DNA of 64,000 nt. It comes from Clostridium disporicum (GTDB lineage Bacteria; Bacillota; Clostridia; Clostridiales; Clostridiaceae). The translations under genes and the position numbers were made by a program. The stretch lies in the NCBI RefSeq assembly GCF_001405015.1, contig NZ_CYZX01000015.1, positions 23,561 through 87,560 of the forward strand, read 5' to 3'. A model generated the notes under the pieces. That model was not told the DNA's origin, searched no databases, and saw only the letters and a list, made by a program, of their open reading frames with translations. Shown here in pieces: positions 46,296 through 55,434 of the stretch. How positions within the stretch are numbered: the stretch's first letter is position 1; each line of letters begins with the position of its first letter.

Positions 46296-46327
46296 AAAAA
46301 ATAAACCGCCTAAGCAGTTTATTTTTA
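46296..46327 (-). terminator. Terminator after the pseudouridine synthase gene
   Basis: AAAAATAAACCGC/GCAGTTTATTTTT with one mismatch and a CTAA loop; 15 bp past the minus-strand stop. The rest of 46104-46341 is promoter-like AT-rich DNA with DnaA boxes. Confidence 0.7.
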
Positions 46328-46341
46328 ATTTATTAATAATT

Positions 46342-47127
46342 CTATTTTATTTGCTCAGCATCTTTAGTTTTCACAGATGTTGATATCAATCTATTGAGTT
46401 CTTTTAACTCTTTTTCAGTCATATCTCTCCATTGACCTATTTTTAAATCATCTAAATTAACATTCATAATCCTTACTCTTTTAAGCTTAGTAACTTCATA
46501 TCCTAAAGCTTCACACATTCTTCTAATCTGTCTATTTAATCCTTGTGTAAGTATAATTCTAAAAGTGTTATTACCTTCTTTTTTAACATAGCATTTCTTT
46601 GTTACTTGACCTAGTATTCTTATACCATTACTCATTCGTTTAACGAATTCATCATTAATTGGTTTATTTACAGTTACTATATATTCCTTCTCGTGATTAT
46701 TTCCTGCTCTAAGAATCTTATTTACTATATCACCATCATTCGTTAAAAAGATAAGTCCTTGTGAATCTTTATCCAATCTTCCTATAGGAAATATTCTTTT
46801 TTCATGGTTAACAAAATCAACTATATTTCCTTTTACCTTATGTTCAGTTGTGCATGTAATTCCAACTGGTTTGTTTAAAGCTATATATACCAGTTCTTCA
46901 TCCTTATATATTTTTTTACCATCAACTCTTACTACTTGCCCTTTTGAAACTTTAGTTCCCATAGTTGCTTTTACATTATCTATAGTAACTCTTCCACTTT
47001 CAATTAATTTATCAGCTTCTCTTCTTGAACAATAACCTGATTCACTTATATATTTATTTAATCTTATATCATCTGGTCTATCATTATGAATAATTATATT
47101 ATTCCTCTTTTGTGAATTTTGTTTCAT
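46342..47127 (-). CDS. 23S rRNA pseudouridine synthase, RluF/RluB type
   Basis: 261 aa. S4 RNA-binding domain (about 20-65, IRLNKYISESGYCSRREADKLI) and an RsuA/RluB-type catalytic domain with the active Asp in FPIGRLDKDSQGLIFLTNDG and late motif GLNRQIRRMCEALGYEV. The combination and length fit RluF (U2604) more than RsuA. It follows the SigI/RsgI-like gene by 17 bp and may share its transcript. Confidence 0.88.
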   Translation of the reverse strand: MKQNSQKRNNIIIHNDRPDDIRLNKYISESGYCSRREADKLIESGRVTIDNVKATMGTKVSKGQVVRVDGKKIYKDEELVYIALNKPVGITCTTEHKVKGNIVDFVNHEKRIFPIGRLDKDSQGLIFLTNDGDIVNKILRAGNNHEKEYIVTVNKPINDEFVKRMSNGIRILGQVTKKCYVKKEGNNTFRIILTQGLNRQIRRMCEALGYEVTKLKRVRIMNVNLDDLKIGQWRDMTEKELKELNRLISTSVKTKDAEQIK

Positions 47128-47144
47128 ATACTTCCCTCTTACTA

Positions 47145-48137
47145 CTAAAAATTCTGCTCTATTCCAGAATTATTTAATTTAAAATCTATTTGTTCTAAAT
47201 ATATATAATCCTCGGTTTTAGATAATAGTCCATATTTTATTGGTTTTCCATTTACAGTAACTATTATACCTGTTTGAGGCATCATATCATTTTCATTTGC
47301 ATACTTAATTATACTATATATTGCATGATCTATACCTTTATCAAGGACATCAATGGTTTCTACCATTTTACTTCCTCTTTCAGTTCTAGAATATATATTT
47401 TTTATCCTATTAAAAGAATTTACCTCTAATACAATATTTGATGTTGTTCCTACCATTACAGTACTTACTACTTTAGTATATCTGAAAATAGTCATTCCGA
47501 TTAAAACTAAAAAGATAGCTACTAACATTGATATATGAAATTTATAATCTCTCAATAACTTCTTTGGAGTTCCACTAACCTCTTCACCTATTGATACTAT
47601 ATCATTTGTCTTAATCTTTACTAGGTCACCCATAGAGGTCATTATCATCGCATTCTTTTTTCTAGAGCTTATAACAATTCCTTTAATATCTTTATTATTT
47701 TTTAAAATACTTAAAGCATTTACATCAATATCTTTTTCTTCATCTTCTATTACCCTTAAATAATCCTGTATATGCTTATATTTAGGGTCTGATAATATAA
47801 CAACATATGTCACTATATTATCTCTCCATTCTTCTAAGTATCTTCTAGTCTTGCCAAATTCTTTTGCAACTACACTCATCGGAATATTTTTCTTACTTTT
47901 AAAGTTATTTAATATTTCAACATCTTGAACTATAAAAAAAGCGATATTTAAAAGTTCATTCTTTATTGAATACGGTACTTCCATTAATGCTAAGTCTTTT
48001 AATATTACTCTGTAATTAATAAGTTCTCTCTTTAATAATAATATTTGTTCTTTTCTTTCTTCAATTATCTCATCACTTATAACTATAAGTGGTGCTATAG
48101 ATGAAAATCTATATACTACTCTTTCGTCTCTCCCCAT
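47145..48137 (-). CDS. SigI C-terminal domain fused to an RsgI-like anti-sigma factor
   Basis: 330 aa. Residues about 25-135 resemble the C-terminal domain of sigma-I (ELINYRVILKDLALMEVP, then KKNIPMSVVAKEFGKTRRYL, then DYLRV). Residues about 148-200 resemble RsgI_N (KGIVISSRKKNAMIMTSMGD). One membrane helix follows (about 203-222), then an external RsgI-type domain. Normally sigI and rsgI are separate adjacent genes. No sigma region 2 is present, so the protein cannot act as a full sigma factor. It starts 9 bp after a class D sortase gene, suggesting a cell-envelope signalling role. Confidence 0.75.
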   Translation of the reverse strand: MGRDERVVYRFSSIAPLIVISDEIIEERKEQILLLKRELINYRVILKDLALMEVPYSIKNELLNIAFFIVQDVEILNNFKSKKNIPMSVVAKEFGKTRRYLEEWRDNIVTYVVILSDPKYKHIQDYLRVIEDEEKDIDVNALSILKNNKDIKGIVISSRKKNAMIMTSMGDLVKIKTNDIVSIGEEVSGTPKKLLRDYKFHISMLVAIFLVLIGMTIFRYTKVVSTVMVGTTSNIVLEVNSFNRIKNIYSRTERGSKMVETIDVLDKGIDHAIYSIIKYANENDMMPQTGIIVTVNGKPIKYGLLSKTEDYIYLEQIDFKLNNSGIEQNF

Positions 48138-48146
48138 TTTTATCCC

Positions 48147-48740
48147 CTAACTATTTAACTCTTCTTCTGAAATTAACCTTCCCTTTACTATAACCCTTTG
48201 TTTAGCTCCTACAGTACATGTTACTAATGTCATAGTTGCTTCTTTTGTATCATCTAAAACATGAACGTCTTCAGGCTCTACAATAAAATTATCTTCTACT
48301 ACGTAAGTATATTTTTTATCATGTGTCTTAACTATTACTTCATCTCCAGCTTTTACTTTATATAAGTTGATAAAAGCATCTGTATAATCAGAAACTCTAT
48401 GGCCTGCTACTGCAAAATTACCTTTCTCACCAGGAGCAGCAGAATCATTAAAATGGCCTAAGAAATATTTAAGAACATCATCTGAAATTCCTTCAACTAA
48501 TGCTTGAGATAACTTTATACTTGGTATTTCTATTATTGCTATAGGAGTATATCCATTAATATCTTCTAGATTAACTTCTTCTTTACTTGTTAAAGACCCT
48601 TCACTTATACTACTTTCAAACATCTCAATAACAGCTTTTTGTTTTCTAATTGTTTCTACTTTTTTATAGACTACAGTTCCTATTATAATTAAACCCACAG
48701 CTATAAGTAACAATCCAATACCCCTTCTAAACTTGTCCAC
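48147..48740 (-). CDS. srtD: Class D sortase
   Basis: 197 aa, GTG start behind GGTGG. N-terminal membrane anchor (about 8-25) and the sortase barrel with catalytic His in FAVAGHRVS (about 113), Cys in MTLVTCTVG (about 172) and Arg in QRVIVKGRL. It covalently attaches surface proteins to the wall by an LPxTG-like signal. Encoded directly before the SigI/RsgI-like gene, with which it is probably co-transcribed. Confidence 0.92.
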   Translation of the reverse strand: MDKFRRGIGLLLIAVGLIIIGTVVYKKVETIRKQKAVIEMFESSISEGSLTSKEEVNLEDINGYTPIAIIEIPSIKLSQALVEGISDDVLKYFLGHFNDSAAPGEKGNFAVAGHRVSDYTDAFINLYKVKAGDEVIVKTHDKKYTYVVEDNFIVEPEDVHVLDDTKEATMTLVTCTVGAKQRVIVKGRLISEEELNS

Positions 48741-48865
48741 TTTTCCACCACCTATAATTAATTATTAAATAAGTTCATATTTTCTTTTTTATACATATAT
48801 TATAGCATAAAGTATTTTAAATATATTATTTGAAATCAATAATATTGTAGATTGGGTGGTTTAAC

Positions 48866-49054
48866 ATGCATCTCCAAAAAAATAATATTGTCTATGTAGA
48901 CTTCCTATTTAGAAGAAAAAAAATAAAATCAAAATATATGATTTTATTATACTCATTGTATACAAAAATAAGAAAAGCGTTTCTAAAGTCCTCTTTAAGA
49001 AAGCTATATCATAAATCAAATATATCTACTAAAAAACAAAGTTCAAGCTACTAA
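48866..49054 (+). CDS. Possible small basic protein
   Basis: 62 codons from an ATG with GGGTGG six nt upstream, rich in Lys and Arg. A weak hairpin AGAAG/CTTCT follows the stop. No recognisable family; it may be a chance frame in the divergent spacer before ispF. Confidence 0.25.
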   Translation: MHLQKNNIVYVDFLFRRKKIKSKYMILLYSLYTKIRKAFLKSSLRKLYHKSNISTKKQSSSY

Positions 49055-49134
49055 GAAGAAACCTTCTGTTTTCATTTAAATTTTTTATCTTATTTGTGGT
49101 AAAATATATTTATATTTTTATCGAGGTGATTTTA

Positions 49135-49608
49135 ATGAGAATAGGAATGGGCTATGATGTTCATAAATTAGTAGAAAATAGAGATTTAATATTAGGTGGA
49201 GTAAAAATTCCTTACGAATTAGGTTTATTAGGACATTCAGACGCTGATGTTTTATTACATGCAATAATGGATTCATTACTTGGAGCTTCTGCTCTTGGAG
49301 ATATAGGAAAGCACTTTCCAGACACTGATCCAAAGTATAAAGGAATTTCTAGTATACATTTATTAAAAGAAGTTGGGAAACTTTTAAAAGATAATGGTTT
49401 TGAAATAAACAATATAGATTCAACTATAATAGCTCAAAAACCAAAGATGGCTCCTCATATACAAGGTATGAGAAAAAATATAGCTGATGCTTTAAATATA
49501 AATATAGATCAAATAAACGTTAAAGCTACAACAGAAGAAGGCCTTGGTTTTACAGGTGAAGGAAAAGGAATATCTTCACAAAGTATTTGTTTACTAATTA
49601 AAAATTAG
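49135..49608 (+). CDS. ispF: 2-C-methyl-D-erythritol 2,4-cyclodiphosphate synthase
   Basis: 157 aa from the ATG at 49135 behind GAGGTG; the frame opens earlier at 49096. Metal-binding GYDVHKL (Asp, His) near the N-terminus, LLGHSDADVLLHAIMDSLLG and ATTEEGLGFTGEG are diagnostic. Fifth step of the MEP isoprenoid pathway. Monocistronic here. Confidence 0.96.
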   Translation: MRIGMGYDVHKLVENRDLILGGVKIPYELGLLGHSDADVLLHAIMDSLLGASALGDIGKHFPDTDPKYKGISSIHLLKEVGKLLKDNGFEINNIDSTIIAQKPKMAPHIQGMRKNIADALNINIDQINVKATTEEGLGFTGEGKGISSQSICLLIKN

Positions 49609-49655
49609 AAATAGCAAACGGTAAAAAATACTCAAAAAACTTAGATTTAAAAATT

Positions 49656-49704
49656 AAAAATAGATAATATACTTATAAAATTAATAAGTATATTATCTAT
49701 TTTT
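49656..49704. terminator. Bidirectional terminator after ispF
   Basis: A 20-bp stem (AAAAATAGATAATATACTTA and its complement) with a 9-nt loop, then TTTTTTTA; shared with the convergent transporter gene. Confidence 0.88.
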
Positions 49705-49737
49705 TTATTTTCTCTGACTAAATTGTAAAATCGTTTT

Positions 49738-51048
49738 TTATTTTAAGTTCTTATCTTCTATTTTTAATTTGCTATTATTTCTGTGGTGCCAGAATATCGC
49801 TATAACAGCACATACCCCCATTAAATATGGATAAAATAAATACTTCATAATTGCAAATGGTGATATCGCTGCAAGTCCTGCTGCTGAAATTAATTGAGCT
49901 CCATATGGAATTATACCTTGGAATACACAAGAAAACATGTCCATTATTCCTGCAACTCTTTTTGGTTCAAGTCCAACTTCATCTGATATATTCTTTGCTA
50001 TAGGTCCAACTGTAACTATAGCTATTGTGTTATTCGCAGTACAAACATCAACAAGACTTACTAATGTTGCTATTCCTAATTCAGCATTTCTTTTATTCTT
50101 AAATCCTTTTAATCCCTTATTTAATATATAATCTATTCCACCATTATGTTTTATTAATGATATTGTTCCAGATATTAATAGAGAGATTATTATAAGTTCT
50201 CCCATTCCCATAACGCCTGTAGCTATAGATTGAGATAATGACATTATATCAAAAGCACCAAAATATATTCCAATTCCACCTGCTATTATAGTTCCACCTA
50301 AAAGAACTAATATTACATTTAATCCCAATAAAGATGAAACAATTACAGCCATATACGGTAATATTTTAACTAAACTATATTCTAAAGATTCTACTTGTGT
50401 AACTCCAGCATTTCTTGTTAAGAATGCTAATAATATTGCTGTAATAATAGCTGCCGGTAAAACTATTTTAAAGTTCATTTTAAACTTGTCTTTCATTTCG
50501 CATCCTTGTGTTCTAGTTGCAGCTATAGTTGTATCGGAAATAATTGAAAGATTATCACCAAACATTGCCCCACTTACTACTGCTCCTACTGCTAAAGCTA
50601 CTACTACCCCTGTTTTATCTGCTACTCCAACTGCTATTGGAACTAATGCAACTATTGTCCCCATTGATGTACCTACAGATAATGCTATAAAACATGCTAT
50701 TATAAATAATCCTGCTATTAAAAGATTGCTTGGTAATATTGATAATCCTAAATTAACTGTAGAATCAACAGCTCCCATATCTTTTGCTACCTGAGCAAAT
50801 GCCCCAGCTAAAACAAATATTAATATCATTAATATTACATTACTATCACCTGCCCCCTTACAAAAAATTTCTATCTTATCTGTTAAAGATTCTTTACCTC
50901 TCATAAATATTGCTGTAAACGCTGCTGCCGAAAATGGTATTATAACTGATACCGCATACATATCTCCAGCTATTACAGATAACCCCACATAAACAATTAA
51001 AAAAACTAATAATGGTAATAAAGCACTTAAACTTCCCTTTTTCTGCAT
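49738..51048 (-). CDS. NhaC-family transporter, probable methionine carrier (MetT-like)
   Basis: 436 aa, about eleven helices, with NhaC-type segments SVGTSMGTIVALVPIAVGVA, GAMFGDNLSIISDTTIAATR and DVCTANNTIAIVTVGPIAK. Annotation by homology alone would be Na+/H+ antiporter. A SAM-I riboswitch directly upstream indicates that it is switched on when SAM is low. NhaC-superfamily MetT proteins under S-box control are proposed methionine importers, so methionine uptake is the best inference. Confidence 0.85.
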   Translation of the reverse strand: MQKKGSLSALLPLLVFLIVYVGLSVIAGDMYAVSVIIPFSAAAFTAIFMRGKESLTDKIEIFCKGAGDSNVILMILIFVLAGAFAQVAKDMGAVDSTVNLGLSILPSNLLIAGLFIIACFIALSVGTSMGTIVALVPIAVGVADKTGVVVALAVGAVVSGAMFGDNLSIISDTTIAATRTQGCEMKDKFKMNFKIVLPAAIITAILLAFLTRNAGVTQVESLEYSLVKILPYMAVIVSSLLGLNVILVLLGGTIIAGGIGIYFGAFDIMSLSQSIATGVMGMGELIIISLLISGTISLIKHNGGIDYILNKGLKGFKNKRNAELGIATLVSLVDVCTANNTIAIVTVGPIAKNISDEVGLEPKRVAGIMDMFSCVFQGIIPYGAQLISAAGLAAISPFAIMKYLFYPYLMGVCAVIAIFWHHRNNSKLKIEDKNLK

Positions 51049-51131
51049 TCTCTCTTCTCCTTTTTCTTTGCATTTGTTAAAAAATGTATTTATCCTACAT
51101 ACTTCTAGATTATAGTTTATTATCTTAGAAT

Positions 51132-51410
51132 AAAAAAAGCTCCAGTAATAGATACTGAAGCTCTGTACACTTAATATTTATACTTCTTATCTATCAGGAT
51201 TTAGCACCACGTCATTAGTTAAAATTCAACACTTAAAAGTTATTATAAATAACCTTTAACTAAAAAATAACACTAACTATTAAGTAATTAATAATCAATA
51301 GCTAATAATATAGTAAAATAACTCTTTACTATACAGTATTAATTCTTAACTACCTAAACAGGTTGCCGGGCTTCACAGGGCCAGTCCCTCCACCACTCTT
51401 GATAAGGTAT
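51132..51410 (-). promoter_or_regulatory. SAM-I (S-box) riboswitch with very long P3
   Basis: Minus strand: CTTATCAAGAGTGGTGGAGG (from 51408), GACTGGCCCTGTGAAGCCCG, GCAACC, then GGTGCTAAATCCTG (about 51193-51208) closing P1. A terminator AGCTTCAGTA/TACTGGAGCT followed by TTTTTTTA ends at 51132. Between GCAACC and GGTGC lie about 150 nt of AT-rich sequence instead of the usual 20-40, apparently an extended P3 with internal hairpins. Confidence 0.93.
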
Positions 51411-51517
51411 TCTTTTTTATAATTATACTAACAAATTAAGACAAGTTATGTCAACAAATTTGTTCTTGTATATATAATAAAAAAAGATGGAACATACTCC
51501 ATCCTTTTTATTAAGCT

Positions 51518-51593
51518 TGGTGCGCCATCACGGGTTCGAACCGGGGACACCCTGATTAAGAGTCAGGTGCTCTACCAACTGAGCTAATAGCGC
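51518..51593 (-). tRNA. tRNA-Lys (CTT)
   Basis: 76 nt cloverleaf with encoded CCA. Acceptor GCGCTAT/ATGGCGC, D-loop AGCTCAGTTGGTAGAGC, anticodon loop CTCTTAA (anticodon CUU), T-loop GGTTCGAACC. Confidence 0.95.
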
Positions 51594-51616
51594 ATATTAA
51601 TTTTAAAAAATTATAA

Positions 51617-51690
51617 TGGAGCGGGTAGTGGGAATCGAACCCACCTTTCCAGCTTGGAAGGCTGGAGTATTACCGATATACGATACCCGC
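51617..51690 (-). tRNA. tRNA-Gly (TCC)
   Basis: 74 nt with encoded CCA; acceptor GCGGGTA/TACCCGC, anticodon loop CTTCCAA (UCC), T-arm GGTGGGTTCGATTCCCACT. It is 23 bp upstream of tRNA-Lys on the same strand, so they are probably co-transcribed. The gap 51691-52014 otherwise holds AT-rich promoter sequence only. Confidence 0.95.
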
Positions 51691-52014
51691 ATAAACAATA
51701 TTTATCTTTTTCATTTTTAATTTTATCACTTGAAAATTTAGTTGTCAATAATTACTATACTTTTTTCTATGATTAATCTTCTCTGTAACCATTACTTTTC
51801 TTATGTATTATTTATTTCAAGGTTATCACCTTATAATTAATAACTTAATATAATATAGTATAAAATTTCTTTTATTTTCATTGATATAATTAATTTTTAT
51901 TAATATCTCATTCTCTCAATTAATATATTATATTATAAATATACAATAGTAACATTTGAAACAAATTAATATTGATAATATAATATATATATTAAATTAA
52001 AAGGGGGCAAAGGT

Positions 52015-52416
52015 TTGTACAAATGTGAAGTTTGTGGTGAAATAGCTGATATTCATCATATAGTATTTAGAAGTCAAGGCGGTTTTGATATAGAAATAAA
52101 TTATAAATACTTGTGTCCTGAACACCATCGTGGTAATGACGGTCCTCACCATAACCGTTTTATTGATCTAAAGTATAAACTTGAGTTACAAGAGAAATTA
52201 TATTATTGCCTTCCAAAAGATTATTACTGGCCTAAAGAACTAACTGAAATACTTGGAATTCATAATGGTTCACTAAAAAGATTATTGAAAGACTTAAAAA
52301 TTCATAAGGAAGGATATAGCAAGAAAGATATAATATTTAAGCTTATGGGAAACACTTTATACTCTTCTGAAATGATAGATGAACTTGCATTAGATTTATT
52401 AATAAATGAAATATAA
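52015..52416 (+). CDS. HNH-type zinc protein (putative nuclease)
   Basis: 133 aa. No ATG is available near the start; TTG at 52015 follows GGGGG by about 7 nt. The N-terminus has CEVCGEIADIHHIVFRSQGG, then CPEHHRGNDGPHHN: two CxxC/CxxH zinc ligands around an IHH motif, as in HNH endonucleases. The C-terminal half (about 65-133) looks like a helical DNA-binding domain (LTEILGIHNGSLKRLLKDL). No phage or restriction partner adjacent; function unknown. Confidence 0.72.
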   Translation: MYKCEVCGEIADIHHIVFRSQGGFDIEINYKYLCPEHHRGNDGPHHNRFIDLKYKLELQEKLYYCLPKDYYWPKELTEILGIHNGSLKRLLKDLKIHKEGYSKKDIIFKLMGNTLYSSEMIDELALDLLINEI

Positions 52417-52446
52417 GAAACTGCATTATTAGCAGTTTCTTTTTTT
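52415..52446 (+). terminator. Terminator after the HNH gene
   Basis: AAGAAACTGC, loop ATTATTA, GCAGTTTCTT, then TTTTT. Confidence 0.92.
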
Positions 52447-52575
52447 TGTTTATATATCCATAAGTAAATACCTATATTTTTAATAAAATATACGTATTTT
52501 ACTAATCAAAAATTTAAACTTATACTATTATAGGACTTTGTTAAAAGTATCAATAACAAGAAGGAGAATCTATTA

Positions 52576-53175
52576 ATGGAATGTTTAAGAAATAAAAGAA
52601 ATTGGAAAGTACTCTGGCAATTATTCAAATCTACATTCATTCTTAGCGCCTTTACTTTTGGTGGTGGATTTGTAATTGTATCTCTTATGAAGAAAAAATT
52701 CGTTGAAGAATTAGGATGGCTAGATGAAAGTGAAATGCTTGATATAACAGCTATAGCTCAATCATCTCCAGGTCCTATTCCAATAAATGCATCTGTTATT
52801 TTAGGATACAGAATGCAAGGAATTCTTGGCTCAATTGTTGCAGTTGTAGGAACATCTATACCTCCTATCGCTATTATCTCTGTTATATCTTCATTCTACG
52901 TTAAATTCAGAGAAAGCCAAATTATAGGAACTGCATTAATGGTAATGAGAGCTGGTGTTGCTGCTGTTATATGTGATGTTGTTATAAATTTAGCTAAAAA
53001 TGTAATAAAAACAGGTCAAGTTTTATACATTGCTCTAATGATAATAGCATTTATTATGACTTATGTATTAGGTATAAGTGCGATAACAGTAATTTTACTA
53101 TGTATTCTTGTTGGTATCGTAAATCTTATATTAGATATAAAAAATTCTAAGAAGAAAGCAAATTTGGAGGTATAA
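52576..53175 (+). CDS. Chromate transporter family protein, half-size subunit 1
   Basis: 199 aa, ATG behind AAGGAG. CHR domain with TFGGGFVIVSLMKKKFVEEL, AQSSPGPIPINASVILGYR and about six helices. Half-size CHR proteins occur as adjacent antiparallel pairs forming one transporter with the next gene. Chromate export is the named activity; the physiological anion here is unknown. Confidence 0.9.
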   Translation: MECLRNKRNWKVLWQLFKSTFILSAFTFGGGFVIVSLMKKKFVEELGWLDESEMLDITAIAQSSPGPIPINASVILGYRMQGILGSIVAVVGTSIPPIAIISVISSFYVKFRESQIIGTALMVMRAGVAAVICDVVINLAKNVIKTGQVLYIALMIIAFIMTYVLGISAITVILLCILVGIVNLILDIKNSKKKANLEV

Positions 53176-53176
53176 T

Positions 53177-53737
53177 ATGCTAGGACTATTATTTTTAAGC
53201 TTTATTCAAGTAGGATTATTTAGTGTTGGTGGTGGATATGCTGCTATACCTCTAATACAAAATCAAATAGTAAATATACATGGACTTATGACTCTTCCAG
53301 AGTTTGCTGACTTAATTACTATTGCCGAAATGACACCAGGTCCTATATCTATTAATTCAGCAACATTTGTTGGAACTCGATTAGCTGGTTTACCTGGTGC
53401 TCTTATTTGTACTTTAGGATGTATAATTCCTTCATTTATTATTTGTCTTATACTAGCTCACTACTATTATAAATATCGTAATTTCGGTGGTGTACAAACT
53501 ATATTGGCTAGTCTTCGTCCTGCAGTAGTTGCTCTTATAAGTTCAGCAGGATTATCTATTTTAACACTTGCTATTTTCCAAGCTGAAAAGCAAGATATAG
53601 TATTATCAAATTTTAGACCTATAGAATTTTTATTATTCGTAGGAGGACTTTTTGCTATCAGAAAATTTAAAGTTAATCCTATATTAATTATTTTTGGTTC
53701 AGGATTAATAGGAACAATAGCTTATATGGCATTTTAA
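53177..53737 (+). CDS. Chromate transporter family protein, half-size subunit 2
   Basis: 186 aa, one base after the previous stop, with GGAGG inside that gene's end. FSVGGGYAAIPLIQNQIV and AEMTPGPISINSATFVGTR are the paired CHR motifs. It forms the second half of the two-gene transporter. Confidence 0.9.
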   Translation: MLGLLFLSFIQVGLFSVGGGYAAIPLIQNQIVNIHGLMTLPEFADLITIAEMTPGPISINSATFVGTRLAGLPGALICTLGCIIPSFIICLILAHYYYKYRNFGGVQTILASLRPAVVALISSAGLSILTLAIFQAEKQDIVLSNFRPIEFLLFVGGLFAIRKFKVNPILIIFGSGLIGTIAYMAF

Positions 53738-53742
53738 AAATC

Positions 53743-54618
53743 TTATTTTAAGTATTGTATACTTTCTATCAATCTTTTTAAATGGTTTGATATAAACTTA
53801 TCCTTATGGTACACTACACATATTTCTCTCGAAATATCTATATTTTCTATTGGAATTATATGTAGTGTACCATCTTTAATTTCATCTTGTATTATCAATG
53901 TAGATAATATTCCTAACCCTTGCCCCCCAATAACTGCATTTTTTATAGCTTCTGTATTTGTGCTATTCCATTTTTCATTTACAGCTATATTATTTTCTTC
54001 TAGTATTGAGTCAAATATCTCTCTAGCTCCGCTTCCCTTTTCTCTAAAAATCATATCTTGACCTGAAAGTTCTTCAATATTTATTTCATCTTTATAATAA
54101 AAGTTATGTTTTTTTCCTGATACTAAAACTAGTTTATCACTACATATAGGAATTCTTACAAGATCTTTATTATTAACTATCCCCTCTACTATTCCTATAT
54201 CTAAATTACTATGCAATAACATACTCTCAATAACATTAGTATTATTTACAATTATTTTTGTAGATATATCTTTATTTTCTTCTTCAAATTTACTTATAAT
54301 ATCATTTAATATACAAGTTCCTACAGTGACAGTTGATCCGATCTTCAAGCATATGTTTTGCCCTGAATTTTTTAAATCTGCCTCCATTTCATCAAAAGAA
54401 CTAACAATATGTCTAGCATATCTTAATAATAATTCTCCACTTTCTGTTATGTAAAGTTTCTTTGAAAGTCTCTCAAATAGCTTAACTCCGTAATAATCTT
54501 CTATTTCTCTAATAGCTTGACTAACAGATGGTTGTGATATAAAAAGTCTTTCTGCTGCTTCACTCATTTTTCCACAATCAGCAACAGTTATAAAAATTTT
54601 TAAATGTCTTATATTCAT
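53743..54618 (-). CDS. LysR-family transcription regulator
   Basis: 291 aa. N-terminal helix-turn-helix (MNIRHLKIFITVADCGKMSE; AERLFISQPSVSQAI) and a periplasmic-binding-like effector domain (about 90-290). Convergent with the chromate-transporter pair, only 5 bp apart, so its target may lie elsewhere. CysL-type regulators look similar. Effector unknown. Confidence 0.9.
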   Translation of the reverse strand: MNIRHLKIFITVADCGKMSEAAERLFISQPSVSQAIREIEDYYGVKLFERLSKKLYITESGELLLRYARHIVSSFDEMEADLKNSGQNICLKIGSTVTVGTCILNDIISKFEEENKDISTKIIVNNTNVIESMLLHSNLDIGIVEGIVNNKDLVRIPICSDKLVLVSGKKHNFYYKDEINIEELSGQDMIFREKGSGAREIFDSILEENNIAVNEKWNSTNTEAIKNAVIGGQGLGILSTLIIQDEIKDGTLHIIPIENIDISREICVVYHKDKFISNHLKRLIESIQYLK

Positions 54619-54706
54619 ATACCATACCTTCTCTCGTAATATGAATTGATTATACTACAAAAATAAAAAATAACTAATACTATATCTAAATAATATTAGT
54701 TATTCT

Positions 54707-54781
54707 TGGAGCGGAAAACGGGATTCGAATCCGCAACCTTCACCTTGGGAAGGTGACACTCTACCGTTGAGTCACTTCCGC
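54707..54781 (-). tRNA. tRNA-Gly (CCC)
   Basis: 75 nt with encoded CCA; acceptor GCGGAAG/TTTCCGC, anticodon stem TCACC/GGTGA, loop TTCCCAA (CCC). Confidence 0.93.
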
Positions 54782-54897
54782 AAATATTTATTAATTTCTT
54801 GCTAACTTATTTTCTTGTTATATCTATATTAAAAGTTCACTATTTTTATAACTATTTTATAAAATAAAAAACCTCCGATATAAATCGAAGGTTTAAA

Positions 54898-54981
54898 TGG
54901 TGCAGATGAAGGGAGTCGAACCCCCACGCCAAAGGCGCTAGATCCTAAGTCTAGTGCGTCTGCCAATTTCGCCACATCTGC
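54898..54981 (-). tRNA. tRNA-Leu (TAG)
   Basis: 84 nt class II tRNA with a long variable arm (GCGCCTTTGGCGT) and encoded CCA; acceptor GCAGATG/CATCTGC, anticodon stem CTAGA/TCTAG, loop CTTAGGA (UAG). Confidence 0.95.
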
Positions 54982-55104
54982 TTACTATATTATTAATTAT
55001 ACACCTTATTCCATATATTACAATATATTTTAGAAATATTTATAAAATATATTTACTTTGCTCACATTCAGAGTTTTAAATTCATTATTAAATCATCCGA
55101 ATTA

Positions 55105-55133
55105 TTGACATTTCTTATGTAGATATTTATAAT
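55105..55133 (+). promoter_or_regulatory. Consensus promoter of thrS
   Basis: TTGACA, 17 bp, TATAAT, exact consensus, just before the T-box leader. Confidence 0.92.
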
Positions 55134-55149
55134 ATTTTCTATAAATATA

Positions 55150-55405
55150 TAAAAACGTTGAAGAGACGAGTAAACTACCACTTCATTTCCAGAGAGAAAA
55201 TACATCAGCTGTAAGTATTTTTATTTGAAACTAGTTGAAAACCAGCTCTGAGTGACTCTAATAAAGTCCGTTTACATCACGTTACGATGATATTTAAGTG
55301 GCCTAAATTTTAGGCAATTAAGGGTGGAACCGCGGGAAGAATTATATGCTCTCGTCCCTTTTCTATACTAAATTTGTATAAGAAAAGTGACGTAGAGCTT
55401 TTTTT
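55150..55405 (+). promoter_or_regulatory. T-box leader of thrS
   Basis: The signature AAGGGTGGAACCGCGG (about 55319-55335) is preceded by a Stem I region bounded by GTAAAC/GTTTAC and followed by CTCGTCCCTTTT. A long terminator, GCTCT-CGTC ... GACG-TAGAGC and TTTTTTT (55348-55405), competes with the antiterminator. Uncharged tRNA-Thr is the expected effector from the downstream gene; I could not place the specifier codon with confidence. Confidence 0.93.
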
Positions 55406-55434
55406 ATACAGCAAAATGAAAGGAGATATATAAA

